Below are positions 52,762-61,545 of a stretch of 64,000 bases of DNA, piece by piece. Below the pieces are notes generated by a model, which had not been told where the DNA came from, did no database searches, and saw only the letters and a program-made list of their open reading frames with translations. Origin of the DNA: Phytohabitans flavus (GTDB lineage: Bacteria; Actinomycetota; Actinomycetes; Mycobacteriales; Micromonosporaceae); contig NZ_AP022870.1 in the NCBI RefSeq assembly GCF_011764545.1, positions 2,960,001 to 3,024,000 on the forward strand. The letters are read 5' to 3'. A program made the position numbers and the translations under genes. Position 1 is the stretch's first letter, and every line of letters begins with the position of its first letter.

Positions 52762-53385
52762 TCAGCCGTCGAGGATGCCGTCGCCGAAGGCGGCGACGAG
52801 TGCCTTCCGGACCAGGTCGGCCAGGTCGGCCCGGCCCTCGTCCTCGGCCCAGCGCACCAACGCCGTGTGCATGGCGGCCAGGCAGGCGCTGGCCGCCGCC
52901 TGGGCGTGGAACGCCGCGTCGGGCTCGGCGGCCTCCTCCCCCAGGGCGCCGACGATCGCCTGCTGGAGGGCGTACTGGTTGTCCAGGTGCTTCGCCCGTA
53001 GGGCCGGCGTCGAGATCATGAGCCGGAGGCGGGCGAGCAGGAACCGCCCTTCCGGCGTCAGGTCGCCCGTGGTGCCGCTCCGGGTCAACGCCGTGGCCGA
53101 GTCGACGAGCGCGTTGCCGACGCGGCGGACCAGTGGCCGCGCGGCGGGCGACGCGGTGATCCGCTCGGCGAGCAGTCGGCCGTACTGGTCGACCAGCACC
53201 AGGTCCTCCTTCGTGGGGAAGTGCCGGTACACGGTCATCGGTGACACCCCGGCGGCCTCGGCGACGTCGATCACGGTCGTGGCGTCGTAGCCGCGCTCGA
53301 CGAACAGCCGTACCGCGTGTGCCTGGATCGCGCGCTGCGTCTCCGCTCGTCGCTGCGCGCGCAGTGTTGAGTGCTGGTCGGGCAT
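52762..53385 (-). CDS. TetR-family transcriptional regulator
   Basis: The 207-residue protein has an N-terminal TetR HTH (TQRAIQAHAVRLFVERGYDA, DVAEAAGVSPMTVYRHFPTK) and a helical ligand-binding domain. It is divergent from an SDR gene, and two palindromic sites (53387-53419) lie between them, so it probably represses both itself and the SDR. It also lies 130 bases upstream of kynA on the same strand, so an effect on the tryptophan operon is possible but not shown. The ligand is unknown. Confidence 0.88.
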   Translation of the reverse strand: MPDQHSTLRAQRRAETQRAIQAHAVRLFVERGYDATTVIDVAEAAGVSPMTVYRHFPTKEDLVLVDQYGRLLAERITASPAARPLVRRVGNALVDSATALTRSGTTGDLTPEGRFLLARLRLMISTPALRAKHLDNQYALQQAIVGALGEEAAEPDAAFHAQAAASACLAAMHTALVRWAEDEGRADLADLVRKALVAAFGDGILDG

Positions 53386-53386
53386 G

Positions 53387-53419
53387 TGGTAGACACTACC
53401 TCAGTGGTAGTCACTACCA
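53387..53419. promoter_or_regulatory. Two TetR-type operator palindromes
   Basis: TGGTAGACACTACC (53387-53400) and TGGTAGTCACTACCA (53405-53419) share the half-site GGTAG/CTACC and are centred about 18 bases apart. The second is a perfect palindrome around one base. They begin 2 bases upstream of the tetR start codon, ideal for autorepression. Confidence 0.65.
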
Positions 53420-53460
53420 TGTCGGTAGTAGCTAACAGCAGGATCGACGACACAGCGGGG

Positions 53461-54234
53461 ATGGCTGACATGGGTGATCTGACCGGCAGGACGGCACTGG
53501 TGACCGGGGCGTCGCGCGGCATCGGGCAGGCGATCGCGACCCGATTGGCGGCACAGGGGGCCGAGGTCATCGTGCATTTCGGCACGGACAAGGAGGGTGC
53601 GGTGGCGACGGTCGACGCGATCGAGCGTTCCGGCGGTACCGCGCTGGCCGTCGGGGCGGTCCTCGGCGTGGACGGCGACGTGGAGACGCTCTTCGCGGGG
53701 GTGGAGGCCGGCCTGGCCGGGCGGCCCCTGGACATCCTCGTCAACAACGCGGCGGCCGGGCCCGCCGGCCCGATCGGGGCCACGACGCGGACGCAGTTCG
53801 ACCACCTCTTCGCGGTGAACGTGCGAGCGCCGTACTTCATCGTCGAGCGAGCACTGCCGCTGCTGCGCGACGGTGGCCGGATCATCACGATCTCGTCCGC
53901 GGCGACCCGGATGGCCAATGCCACCCAGACGTCGTTCGCGATGACGAAGGGCGCGGTCGAGACGATGACAATGACCTTGGCGAACCAGCTCGGCGTCCGC
54001 GGCATCACGGTGAACGCGGTCGCGCCCGGCGCCACCCGGACCGCGACGAACGGGGCGCTCTTCGAGGCGCCGGGCCTGGCCGAGTTCATCACCGGAGCGA
54101 CGGCGCTCGACCGGCTCGGCGGGCCGGACGACGTCGCCGAGGTGGTCGCGTTCCTCGCCACGGACGCGGCGCGCTGGATCACCGGTCAGGTCATCGACGC
54201 GAGCGGCGGCCTGTTCCTCGGACCGCGCGCCTGA
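53461..54234 (+). CDS. SDR-family oxidoreductase
   Basis: The 257-residue classical short-chain dehydrogenase has the cofactor motif TGASRGIGQAIATRLA, NNAA, a catalytic Ser in ITISSAAT and a C-terminal TGQVIDASGGLFLG. The usual YxxxK active site reads FAMTKGA, so the catalytic Tyr is replaced by Phe. This is seen in some divergent SDRs and may weaken classical activity. ATG 53461 (or 53470) is chosen over upstream codons that overlap the operators. It is probably repressed by the adjacent TetR protein. Confidence 0.85.
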   Translation: MADMGDLTGRTALVTGASRGIGQAIATRLAAQGAEVIVHFGTDKEGAVATVDAIERSGGTALAVGAVLGVDGDVETLFAGVEAGLAGRPLDILVNNAAAGPAGPIGATTRTQFDHLFAVNVRAPYFIVERALPLLRDGGRIITISSAATRMANATQTSFAMTKGAVETMTMTLANQLGVRGITVNAVAPGATRTATNGALFEAPGLAEFITGATALDRLGGPDDVAEVVAFLATDAARWITGQVIDASGGLFLGPRA

Positions 54235-54274
54235 CCAGCCCGCCAGCCTAGCCCGCTGTCAAACCAAGGAGATT

Positions 54275-54342
54275 GAGCTACCGCGACGTCCGTTGTGGTC
54301 CGGACCGCTGCTCCCGCGGCCTCACCCTCCGCTGTTCACAAC
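54275..54342 (+). repeat. Module A repeat, copy 6 (plus)
   Basis: GAGCTACCGCGACGTCCGTT onward, starting 41 bases after the SDR stop. CCGCGG is changed to CCGTTG and CCGCTG at two of the three sites. Confidence 0.78.
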
Positions 54343-54507
54343 CCCCGGCACGGCAAGGTCTGGTCGGACGAGCGGCATGGGGTGAGTACGCTGGGCGCAT
54401 TTGCTCTGCTTCCCTCCAGGAGGCGGCCTGCGGCCCGGGGCGGGGTCCGGGCCGACGTAAGCCGAGTGGTGGGGTGAGCCAGGGGCGCGTGGCCCGCCGT
54501 TCAGGCA

Positions 54508-54555
54508 GATCTTGGTATCCAACAGCCCCGATAGGGGCAGTTCTGTACCACGATC
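54508..54555. repeat. 48-bp GATC-bounded palindrome, stem type 1
   Basis: GATCTTGGTA at the left, TACCACGATC at the right, inner CAGCCCC/GGGGCAG pairing. It is 48 bp long, with one mismatch in the outer arm. It lies 17 bases past the epimerase stop and may end its transcript. Confidence 0.75.
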
Positions 54556-54571
54556 TGCTGCTCCCGACAAT

Positions 54572-55543
54572 CTAAACCGTCAGCGGGTTGGCGACGTCGA
54601 GACGTCCGTGGTCGATGAGCCAGCGTACCGACTCCAGCACCGCGTCTTCCGGCTCGTACCGCGGGGCGTATCCGAGCAGCGCGCGTGCCTTGTCGATGCT
54701 GACGTAGTGGTTGCGGACCAGATGCTCCCAGCTGGTCCGGGCGGCGTCGCCGTCATTGTCGCGACGGAAGTCGTCCCACGTCACCGGGCGCAGCACCGCG
54801 ATCTGGCCGAACCACGACGCGGCGATCCGGGCGTAGCCGCGCACGTTCAAGGCGGAGGGCGCGACCACGCTGAAGGCCTCACCAGCGGCGGCGTCGCGGT
54901 GAACGACGGCCGCCTCGAATGCCTGGGCCACGTCGTCCGCGTGGACGTGGTGCATGAACTCCGCGCCGATCCCCGGAACGTCGATCGGCTCTCCGGCCGA
55001 CAGCTTGTGCCACACCGCGGGGTCGAAGTTGCCGAGAGGGCCGACCGGGTGCCAGCCGGGACCGACGATGTGACCCGGATGCAGTGACGTGGTGACCAGC
55101 CCGCCGGACCTGGTCTCCTCCTCCAGCAGGTGGACGATGGCGGCCTTCGCGATGCCGTACTCCCCGACCGGCGGCGCCCCGTTGTCCTCGGTGACCGGCA
55201 CCTTCAGGCTCGGGCCGAACCGCCAGATCGAGCCGCAGTGCAGCAGGTGCCCGGTCTGCCCGCGCAGCCGCTCGACGAGCGCGGTCGCGGAGTCGGGGGT
55301 GAAGCAGATGAGGTCGATGACCGCGTCGGGTCGAAGGCCGGCGATCCGGTCCGGGAAGGTGCCCTCGCGGTCCTCGACGGCTCGGTCCGCGGTCACCTGA
55401 CGCACGTGGCGCCAGGTCGGGTCGTCGACATAGCTGGATCGCTGTCCACGGCTGACGTTGACCACGTCGTGGCCGGCCCGGACCAGACGGGGGATCAGGA
55501 ATGTGCCGATGTGCCCGCTTCCACCGATGACAACGATCTTCAT
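54572..55543 (-). CDS. NAD-dependent epimerase/dehydratase family protein
   Basis: The 323-residue extended SDR has MKIVVIGGSGHIGTFLIPRL (Rossmann GxxGxxG), CGSIWRFG with an active-site Ser, YGIAKAAI (YxxxK) and HPGHIVGPGWHP. It probably acts on a nucleotide sugar or related NAD-linked substrate. No neighbour specifies which. It is monocistronic, convergent with the SDR gene. Confidence 0.85.
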   Translation of the reverse strand: MKIVVIGGSGHIGTFLIPRLVRAGHDVVNVSRGQRSSYVDDPTWRHVRQVTADRAVEDREGTFPDRIAGLRPDAVIDLICFTPDSATALVERLRGQTGHLLHCGSIWRFGPSLKVPVTEDNGAPPVGEYGIAKAAIVHLLEEETRSGGLVTTSLHPGHIVGPGWHPVGPLGNFDPAVWHKLSAGEPIDVPGIGAEFMHHVHADDVAQAFEAAVVHRDAAAGEAFSVVAPSALNVRGYARIAASWFGQIAVLRPVTWDDFRRDNDGDAARTSWEHLVRNHYVSIDKARALLGYAPRYEPEDAVLESVRWLIDHGRLDVANPLTV

Positions 55544-55700
55544 GGCGTCAGGCTAGCCGCCGCGGTGCTGGTCCAGCGGGTCACGTGCTCGCCGGCGCCC
55601 CGGCCGCGGGGAACGGGACCGCGCACGCGAAACGCCACATGCCGGCAGCATTGCCACGACAATGGGTCACTGGGCGGTTTCACCGGAGATGGGAGGCGCC

Positions 55701-56458
55701 GTGCGGATCCGGGACAGCGTCGCGCTGGTCACTGGCGCCTCGTCCGGCATCGGATGGGCCACCGCGGTCCGGCTGTCCGGCGCTGGTGCGCGGCTGGTCG
55801 TGCACGGGCGCGACCAGGCCCGGCTCGCGGAGCTCGCCGACCTCGTCAACGGCGTGCCGCTCACCGGGGAGCTGGCCGCTCCCGGCCAGGTCGACCGGCT
55901 CGCCGAGGCCGCACTCGACGTCGCCGGCCGGGTCGACATCGTGGTGCACAACGCTGGTAGCGGCTGGGCCGGCTCCTTCGACCGGATGCCGCAACCGGAC
56001 ATCGGACGCCTCATCGCGGTCAACCTCGCCGCGCCCATCGGCCTGACCAGGGCGGTCCTGCCGCAGATGCGGGCGCGGGGGACGGACACCTGATGTTCGT
56101 CACCTCTATCGCGGGACGCGTGGGCGTGGCCGGCGAGGCCGTGTACGCCGCGACAAAGGCCGGCCTCGACGCGTTCGCCGAGAGCCTGCGGCTGGAGCTG
56201 CGGGGCAGCGGCGTCGGTGTGGGTGCGCTCGCGCCCGGGGTGGTACAGACCCGCTTCTTCGAGCGCCGGGGCCAGCCGTACGCGCGCAGCCGCCCCCGCC
56301 CGATCCCGGCGGAACGGGTCGCGGACGTCCTGGTCCGGGCGATCAAGTCGGGACGGGACGACAGGTACGTACCGGGTTGGCTGCGCCTGCCCGTCGCGGT
56401 ACGCGCGGTGGCGCCCGGCCTCTACCGCCGTCTGGCCGGAAGGTACGGCGGGAGCTGA
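55701..56458 (+). pseudogene. SDR-family oxidoreductase with one frameshift
   Basis: Read through, this is a ~252-residue classical SDR. It starts VRIRDSVALVTGASSGIGWA (GTG 55701, GGGAGG upstream) with NAGSGWAGSF. After the break come SIAGRVGVAGEAVYAATKAG (Ser, YxxxK) and a basic C-terminus. The frame is lost at the G run 56078-56082: the first part stops at 56093 and the second is open from there to 56458. One extra G would give a continuous MRARGDGHLMFVTSIAGR, as expected in the family. It is probably intact in reality; the active-site Tyr and Lys lie past the break. Confidence 0.75.
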
Positions 56459-56528
56459 TTGCCGGAGCGCGGGGGCCCGATCGTGAAACGATCGAGACCG
56501 TCCCGTCGTCTAGCCACGGGGGTGCGCC

Positions 56529-57443
56529 TTGCTGCTCGCCGTCAGCCTCGGGCTGCTGGCGGCCTTTCTCAACGCGGCGGCGGCCTCACTCCAGCAACAC
56601 GGGACCCAGCTAGCCCACCAGTCGCTGCCACCGCACCGGGGCGGATCGCCGCTGGCGATCGTGCCCACCCTAGCCCGCCGCTTAGTCCACACCCGTATCT
56701 GGCTGGCCGGGTGGGTGACGGATTTGTCCGGCTTCGTGGCGCAGGCCGGGGCTCTGACCGCCGGCTCGGTGGCGCTGGTCCAGCCGCTGCTGGTCACCGA
56801 GTTGCTCTTCGCGCTACCACTGGCGACCGCGTGGAGCCGGCGGATGCCCGGCCGGCGCGCCTGGGTGTCCGCGGCGGCGATCAGCGGCGGGGTGGCGATC
56901 TTCTTGGCCGTGCCGGACGCCGCGCCGGTTGACGGGGCCGCTAACCGGGAACGCATCATAGTGGCCGGCGTTCTCGCGATCATCGTCGTCGGCGTGCTGC
57001 TACTGGTGGCGCTCGGGCGGCGGCCGCTGGTGCAGGCGACGCTTGTCGCGGTCGCGGCCGGACTCTGCTTCGCCATGTCCGCCGTGCTGCTGAAGCTGAC
57101 CTCGGAAGACCTGCTGGAGCGCGGCATCGCCGCGACAGCCACGGACTGGGTGGGATACGGCCTGGCCGCCGCGACATTGAGCGGCCTGCTCCTGGTGCAG
57201 TGGGCGTTCACGACCGGGTCGCTGGCCGCCGCGGTCGCGACAATGACCATCACAAATCCGATAGCGAGCTACCTCGTCGGGGTGTGGGCCTTCCACGCCG
57301 AACCGCCGACAACCGCTGGCGCGCTGGCCGGCGTGGCCGGTGCCGGAGCCCTGATCAGTGCGGGTGTGGTCGGCCTTTCGCACTCCTCTATCGTGCGACC
57401 TACGCAGGATGCGCCGGCGGGGGCGACGCGAGATCACGACTAG
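56529..57443 (+). CDS. DMT-superfamily (EamA/NIPA-like) membrane transporter
   Basis: The 304-residue protein has about nine to ten hydrophobic segments in two similar halves. The N-terminus LLAVSLGLLAAFLNAAAASL and GSVALVQPLLVTELLFALPL with the later TITNPIASYLVGVWAF resemble drug/metabolite transporter family proteins. The substrate is unknown. TTG 56529 is the best in-frame start, with no strong ribosome site. The gene is 70 bases after the SDR and 17 bases before the next membrane protein gene. Confidence 0.7.
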   Translation: MLLAVSLGLLAAFLNAAAASLQQHGTQLAHQSLPPHRGGSPLAIVPTLARRLVHTRIWLAGWVTDLSGFVAQAGALTAGSVALVQPLLVTELLFALPLATAWSRRMPGRRAWVSAAAISGGVAIFLAVPDAAPVDGAANRERIIVAGVLAIIVVGVLLLVALGRRPLVQATLVAVAAGLCFAMSAVLLKLTSEDLLERGIAATATDWVGYGLAAATLSGLLLVQWAFTTGSLAAAVATMTITNPIASYLVGVWAFHAEPPTTAGALAGVAGAGALISAGVVGLSHSSIVRPTQDAPAGATRDHD

Positions 57444-57460
57444 ATCACCCAGGACGAACG

Positions 57461-58126
57461 ATGAAGCAAACCGAGCCACACGTCCATATCGAGATCGGCG
57501 AACTGCGGCCCGCGCTCCAGCGGGCCGGCCGGCTGTTCCTCGAGACGGTGCTCATCCCGACCGCTCTGCTGTACGTGCTGCTGCACACCGTGAGCCTCGC
57601 CGCTGGGCTGGGCGCGGTGCTCGGCTGGTGCGCGCTGACGCTCGCGATCCGCTGGGTACGCGGCCGGCACCTGCCCGGCACGCTCCTGCTGTGCGTCGGG
57701 ATGCTGTGCGGCCGGGCGAGCTTGGCGCTGATCCTGTCCAGCGCCCTCGTGTACGTCCTCCAGCCAGTGGTGGGCTCGGTGCTGATGGCCCTGCTCTTCC
57801 TGGGCAGCGCCGCCTTCCGCCGCCCGATCACGATGCGGCTGGCCAGGGACTTCGTGACGTTGCCCGCCCACCTGTTCGAGCGCCCCGGCGTACGCCGCAT
57901 GTTCACGCAGGTGGCGGTGCTGTGGGGCGGCTCTCGGCTGGTGGACGCGGCGCTGACCCTGACGCTGCTGCGCTTCGGGCTGGACGCCGGACTGCTGTCC
58001 CGCGGCGTGTTCAGCGGACTGCTGACCGGGTTGACGATTCTCGCCTGTACCGGGTGGGGCTGGCGTTGCCTCCGCCGCCTGCCGGGCATCTCGGTTCACC
58101 TGCGCGCACCGGTACCCGCTGCCTGA
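57461..58126 (+). CDS. VC0807-like integral membrane protein
   Basis: The 221-residue protein has about six hydrophobic segments, with FLETVLIPTALLYVLLHTVS at the front and GSAAFRRPITMRLARDF in the middle. This resembles the VC0807-type family of unknown function. ATG 57461 follows AGGA. It lies between a transporter and the PAP2-WS/DGAT fusion, possibly one transcript; a role in lipid handling is only a guess. Confidence 0.6.
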   Translation: MKQTEPHVHIEIGELRPALQRAGRLFLETVLIPTALLYVLLHTVSLAAGLGAVLGWCALTLAIRWVRGRHLPGTLLLCVGMLCGRASLALILSSALVYVLQPVVGSVLMALLFLGSAAFRRPITMRLARDFVTLPAHLFERPGVRRMFTQVAVLWGGSRLVDAALTLTLLRFGLDAGLLSRGVFSGLLTGLTILACTGWGWRCLRRLPGISVHLRAPVPAA

Positions 58127-58183
58127 AGAGAGCGCGGGTCCGATACCGGCGAGTCGCCCGACAAATCGTGCTAAAAGTCTGAG

Positions 58184-60199
58184 GTGACCACCGGGGGCAA
58201 GCCCGAGCGGCCGCCCTGGGTCCGGGAAATCGCGATCGGGTTGGCGGTCTTCGCCGTCTACGCAGTCGTGACCAGCCGGGACTGGCCGGGCCGGCGGGAA
58301 ACGGCGATGGCGCGCAGCCGGCAGATCTTCGACCTGGAACGCGCGCTGCACATCGACATCGAGCCGGCCCTTAACCGGTGGCTGGTGCCGCACGACACCC
58401 TTCGCGTCATCGCCAACTACGAGTACGCCACCACGTACATCGTCAGCGCGCTGGCCCTGATCTTCTGGCTCTACTGGCGGCGGCCGCCGGTGTACCGCTG
58501 GGCCCGGAACTCGTTCGTCCTCGTCAACCTGCTCAGCATCGCCTGCTTCGCGGTCTACCCGGTGGCGCCGCCGCGGCTCGTCCACGGCCTCGGCTTCGTC
58601 GACACGGTCCTGCTCGGCCAGACCTGGGGCTCGTGGGGCTCGCCGCTCGTCTCCCACGCCAACGAGCTGGCCGCCATGCCGTCGCTGCACTTCGCCTGGG
58701 CGGTGTGGGTCAGCGTGATGCTGGCCGCGTACGCGGGCGGCCGCCTGGTCCAGCTGGCGAGTGCGGTACACGTGGGGGTCACCGCGCTCGTCATCATGGC
58801 CACGGCCAACCACTACCTGCTCGACGCGGTCGCCGGTGCGCTCGTGGCGCTGCTGTGCGTCGCGGTCACCAAACCCTCACCGGGCCGGGGTGAGCGGGTG
58901 GCGGCCGCCGACGCCTTCTTCCTGCACGTGGAGTCGGCCGCCGCGCCCCAGCAGGTCGGCGGTCTGGCGCTGCTGGACAGCGCGGACCGGCCGGACCTGC
59001 GCGACGCCGTGGAGGGCGTCGTGCGGGCGCACCTGCACGAGATGCCCCGGTTCCGGCAGCGGCTGTCGGCACCGTCGCGCTGGCGGCGGCCCCGCTGGGT
59101 GGACCACCCGGACCTGGACTGGGCCTGGCACGTGCCGGAGCGCCAGGTGAGTGCGGCCGACGGTGACGCGGCACTGCACGCGCTGGTCGCCGAGGTCGCC
59201 GCTACTCCCCTGCCCCGGGACCGCCCGATGTGGCGGTTCGTCGTCGTAACCGGGCTCAGCGGCGGCCGGGCCGCCGTCATCGTGCTGGTACACCACGCGG
59301 TGGCCGACGGCATCGGTACCGTCGCGCACGCGCTGAAGGTCTTCGAGCCGGCGCTCCCGGTGCAGGCGCCCGGTCCGGCGGCCCGCCTCGGCCGGGTGCG
59401 CGCCGCGCTCGGTACCGCGGTCGGCCTGGCCCAGCTCGCGACCGACGGCCGGCCGGCCAACCGCTACCCGACAAGTGCCACCGCGCTGCGGCGCTTCGGC
59501 ACCCTCGAAGTGCCGCTGGACACCGTCCGTTCGCTGGCCCGGCGGCACGGCACGCGGGTGTCGGACGTACTGCTGACCGCGGTCGCCGGGGGCCTGCGCC
59601 GGATGCTGCCCGACCCCGACCAGGCCGCGAGCCGGTTGCGGGTCGCCGTGACGCTGACGGTGCGCGACCCGACCTCGACCGCCGAGGGCAACAGCACGGC
59701 GGCGGTGATGACGGACCTGCCGCTCGGGCCGCTGCCGGAGGCGGAGCGGCTGGCGGGCGTCGCCGCGAGCTGCCGCCGGCTGCGCACCGGCACAAGGGCG
59801 ATCGCATCACGGTTCGTGATGGTGCGGCTGGCCGGCCTGCTGCCCGCGCCGGTACACGCCTGGTTCGCCCGGACGGTCTACGGTGCCCGGTTCTTCCAGG
59901 CGATCGTGTCGAACATGCCGGGCCCGCCGATCCAGCTCAGCCTGGCCGGCGTGCCGATCATCGGCGCACACCCGATCCTCCCGCTCGCGCCCGGTACGCC
60001 GCTCACCGTCGGCGCGCTCGGCTGGAACGGGTCGCTCTGCATCGGGATCAGCGCCGACCCGGCGCTTCTCGACGACGCCGACGAGCTGGCCGCCTCGATC
60101 GGCGGGGTACTGGACGAGCTGCGCAGCTGCGCCCCGGACGGCTCGGTCACCCCCGCGGGCGGCCCGGCCGCGGACCGCAGCGGCGCCGCCGGCCGCTAG
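58184..60199 (+). CDS. PAP2-like phosphatase fused to WS/DGAT acyltransferase
   Basis: This 671-residue bifunctional protein has two parts. Residues 1-~230 form a polytopic PAP2/Aur1-like domain with PVAPPRL, MPSLHFAWAVW (~164) and ANHYLLDAVAGA carrying the catalytic His and Asp. Residues ~235-645 are a wax ester synthase/diacylglycerol acyltransferase domain with acyltransferase motif HHAVADG (~370), NRYPTSATALRRF and VSNMPGPPIQLSLAG. A phosphatidate phosphatase would make diacylglycerol and the acyltransferase would turn it into triacylglycerol, so the fusion could join the last two steps of storage-lipid synthesis. Topology and substrates are inferred. The start is GTG 58184. Confidence 0.85.
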   Translation: MTTGGKPERPPWVREIAIGLAVFAVYAVVTSRDWPGRRETAMARSRQIFDLERALHIDIEPALNRWLVPHDTLRVIANYEYATTYIVSALALIFWLYWRRPPVYRWARNSFVLVNLLSIACFAVYPVAPPRLVHGLGFVDTVLLGQTWGSWGSPLVSHANELAAMPSLHFAWAVWVSVMLAAYAGGRLVQLASAVHVGVTALVIMATANHYLLDAVAGALVALLCVAVTKPSPGRGERVAAADAFFLHVESAAAPQQVGGLALLDSADRPDLRDAVEGVVRAHLHEMPRFRQRLSAPSRWRRPRWVDHPDLDWAWHVPERQVSAADGDAALHALVAEVAATPLPRDRPMWRFVVVTGLSGGRAAVIVLVHHAVADGIGTVAHALKVFEPALPVQAPGPAARLGRVRAALGTAVGLAQLATDGRPANRYPTSATALRRFGTLEVPLDTVRSLARRHGTRVSDVLLTAVAGGLRRMLPDPDQAASRLRVAVTLTVRDPTSTAEGNSTAAVMTDLPLGPLPEAERLAGVAASCRRLRTGTRAIASRFVMVRLAGLLPAPVHAWFARTVYGARFFQAIVSNMPGPPIQLSLAGVPIIGAHPILPLAPGTPLTVGALGWNGSLCIGISADPALLDDADELAASIGGVLDELRSCAPDGSVTPAGGPAADRSGAAGR

Positions 60200-61412
60200 G
60201 CCACGCCGGCCGGCTCCATGCCGTCGGCTCCCCACGCGAGGGCGAGCGTCATGCCGGCCCGGGCGGCCGGATCGTCCAGCGTCGAGCCGAGCAGGTCATG
60301 CAGCCGGGCCATGCGGTACCGCACCGTCTGCGGGTGTATGCGCAGCTCGGCGGCGACCGCCCGGCGGTCGCCGAGGTGGCGCAGCCAGGCCGCGAGCGTC
60401 TCGATCAGCCGCTGCCGTACGGCCGGTGTCAGGTCCGCCAGCGGGGCCAGGCACTGACTGCGCAGGGCCTGAAGCAGCCGGGTGTCCCGATGCACGATGA
60501 TCGCGTCGAGGTGCTCCGCCACGAACACCGGGTCGTCGGTCAGCATCCCCCGCGCGAGAGCCGCAGCGCGATCTCGGCGATCTCCACGCTGGCCGGGAGC
60601 TGCTCCGGCGGTACCGGATGCCCGATCACCGCGCCCGTGCCGCGCATCTCCGCGACCAGCCGCTGGCGGCGGCCGGGACGGGCCGGGTCCGGCAGCACGG
60701 CACCCGTCAGCTGCCGGCGCCGGATGAGCAGGCACGAGGCGTCCAACCGGGCCAGCGTCGCCTGCCCGACCGGGTTGTCCGGGTCGACGAGGACCACCGC
60801 GACCTCGCGCGGCAGCGGCCAGCCGGCCCGGGTCGCGGCGGCCCGCACGGCGGCGCTGTCCGAACGGTCCGACAGCAGCAGCTCGACGAGGTCGTCACGG
60901 AGCCGTTCGCGGGCGGCGACGGCCTCCGACTGCTCCGCGACGTAGCCCCGCGCGGACGCGGACGACAGCTGGTCGACGTAGGCGAAGACCGCCTCCGCCA
61001 GCGCCGCGAGGGCATCGGGGGCGACGCCTGTCTCCAGGGCGGTACCGGACACCTCGTGCCATGCCACCCGGGCCCCGAGCTGGTACGCGGACAGCAGCGC
61101 GGACAGGTCCCGCCCCTCCCGCCACTGCGCGCGGCCGATCTCCTCGAAGAGGGTCACCGGTGTGGTCGGCGCGGGGATCAGGTCGCTGTGCGGCTCGGAC
61201 AGGTACTCCTCCGCGAACTCGACGAGCCAGCGGATGAACCCCTCCGCCGCGACCTCGACCTCGGCCTGCTCCTCGGCGAGAAACTGGGCATAGTCGGGCC
61301 AGTCCGCGGTGAGCAACCGACGGACCTCGTCGAGCAGGTGCGGCAACCGCCCGATCAGTGCGGGAACGAGTGCCTCCAGCGAGGCGTCCCGTCCCGGATC
61401 GCGTGATCGCAT
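60196..61412 (-). pseudogene. PucR-type helix-turn-helix regulator with one frameshift
   Basis: Joined, this is a ~405-residue regulator. A long helical sensor-like N-terminus (LEALVPALIGRLPHLLDEVR, RDLSALLSAYQLGARVAWHE) is followed by a GGDEF-like middle (REVAVVLVDPDNPVG) and a C-terminal PucR HTH (AELRIHPQTVRYRMARLHDLL). The frame breaks at the C run 60547-60551: the first part stops at 60540 after ALRLSRGG, and the HTH continues in another frame (GMLTDDPVFVAEHL). One missing base explains this. ATG 61412 is the assumed start; the frame is open to 61481. It is divergent from hpnC and may regulate hopanoid genes. Its 3' end overlaps the PAP2-WS/DGAT gene by 4 bases. Confidence 0.75.
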
Positions 61413-61421
61413 CGGTTTCCG

Positions 61422-61451
61422 GTGTACCTCATCTTCGGTTCGCGGGTACAC
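61422..61451. promoter_or_regulatory. Inverted repeat between pucR-type gene and hpnC
   Basis: GTGTACC (61422-61428) and GGTACAC (61445-61451) are perfect inverted 7-mers in the 133-base divergent gap, a candidate site for the PucR-type regulator. Confidence 0.3.
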
Positions 61452-61545
61452 GATTGCCGCGTTTTTGTACGCGGGTGACAAGCCGGCGGCGACCGACTTA
61501 CTCGTTTCTTCGCAGACTCATCGCCCACTCAAGGTGCAGCATCGA

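Larger units (their letters stand above)
54235..54571. repeat. Gene-free mosaic of inverted repeats (region R4)
   Basis: These 337 bases lie between the convergent SDR and epimerase genes. They hold a module A copy at the left end, the CGCATTTGCTCTGCTTCCCT motif (54396-54415) and a 48-bp type 1 palindrome (54508-54555) just past the epimerase stop. There is no gene. Confidence 0.7.
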
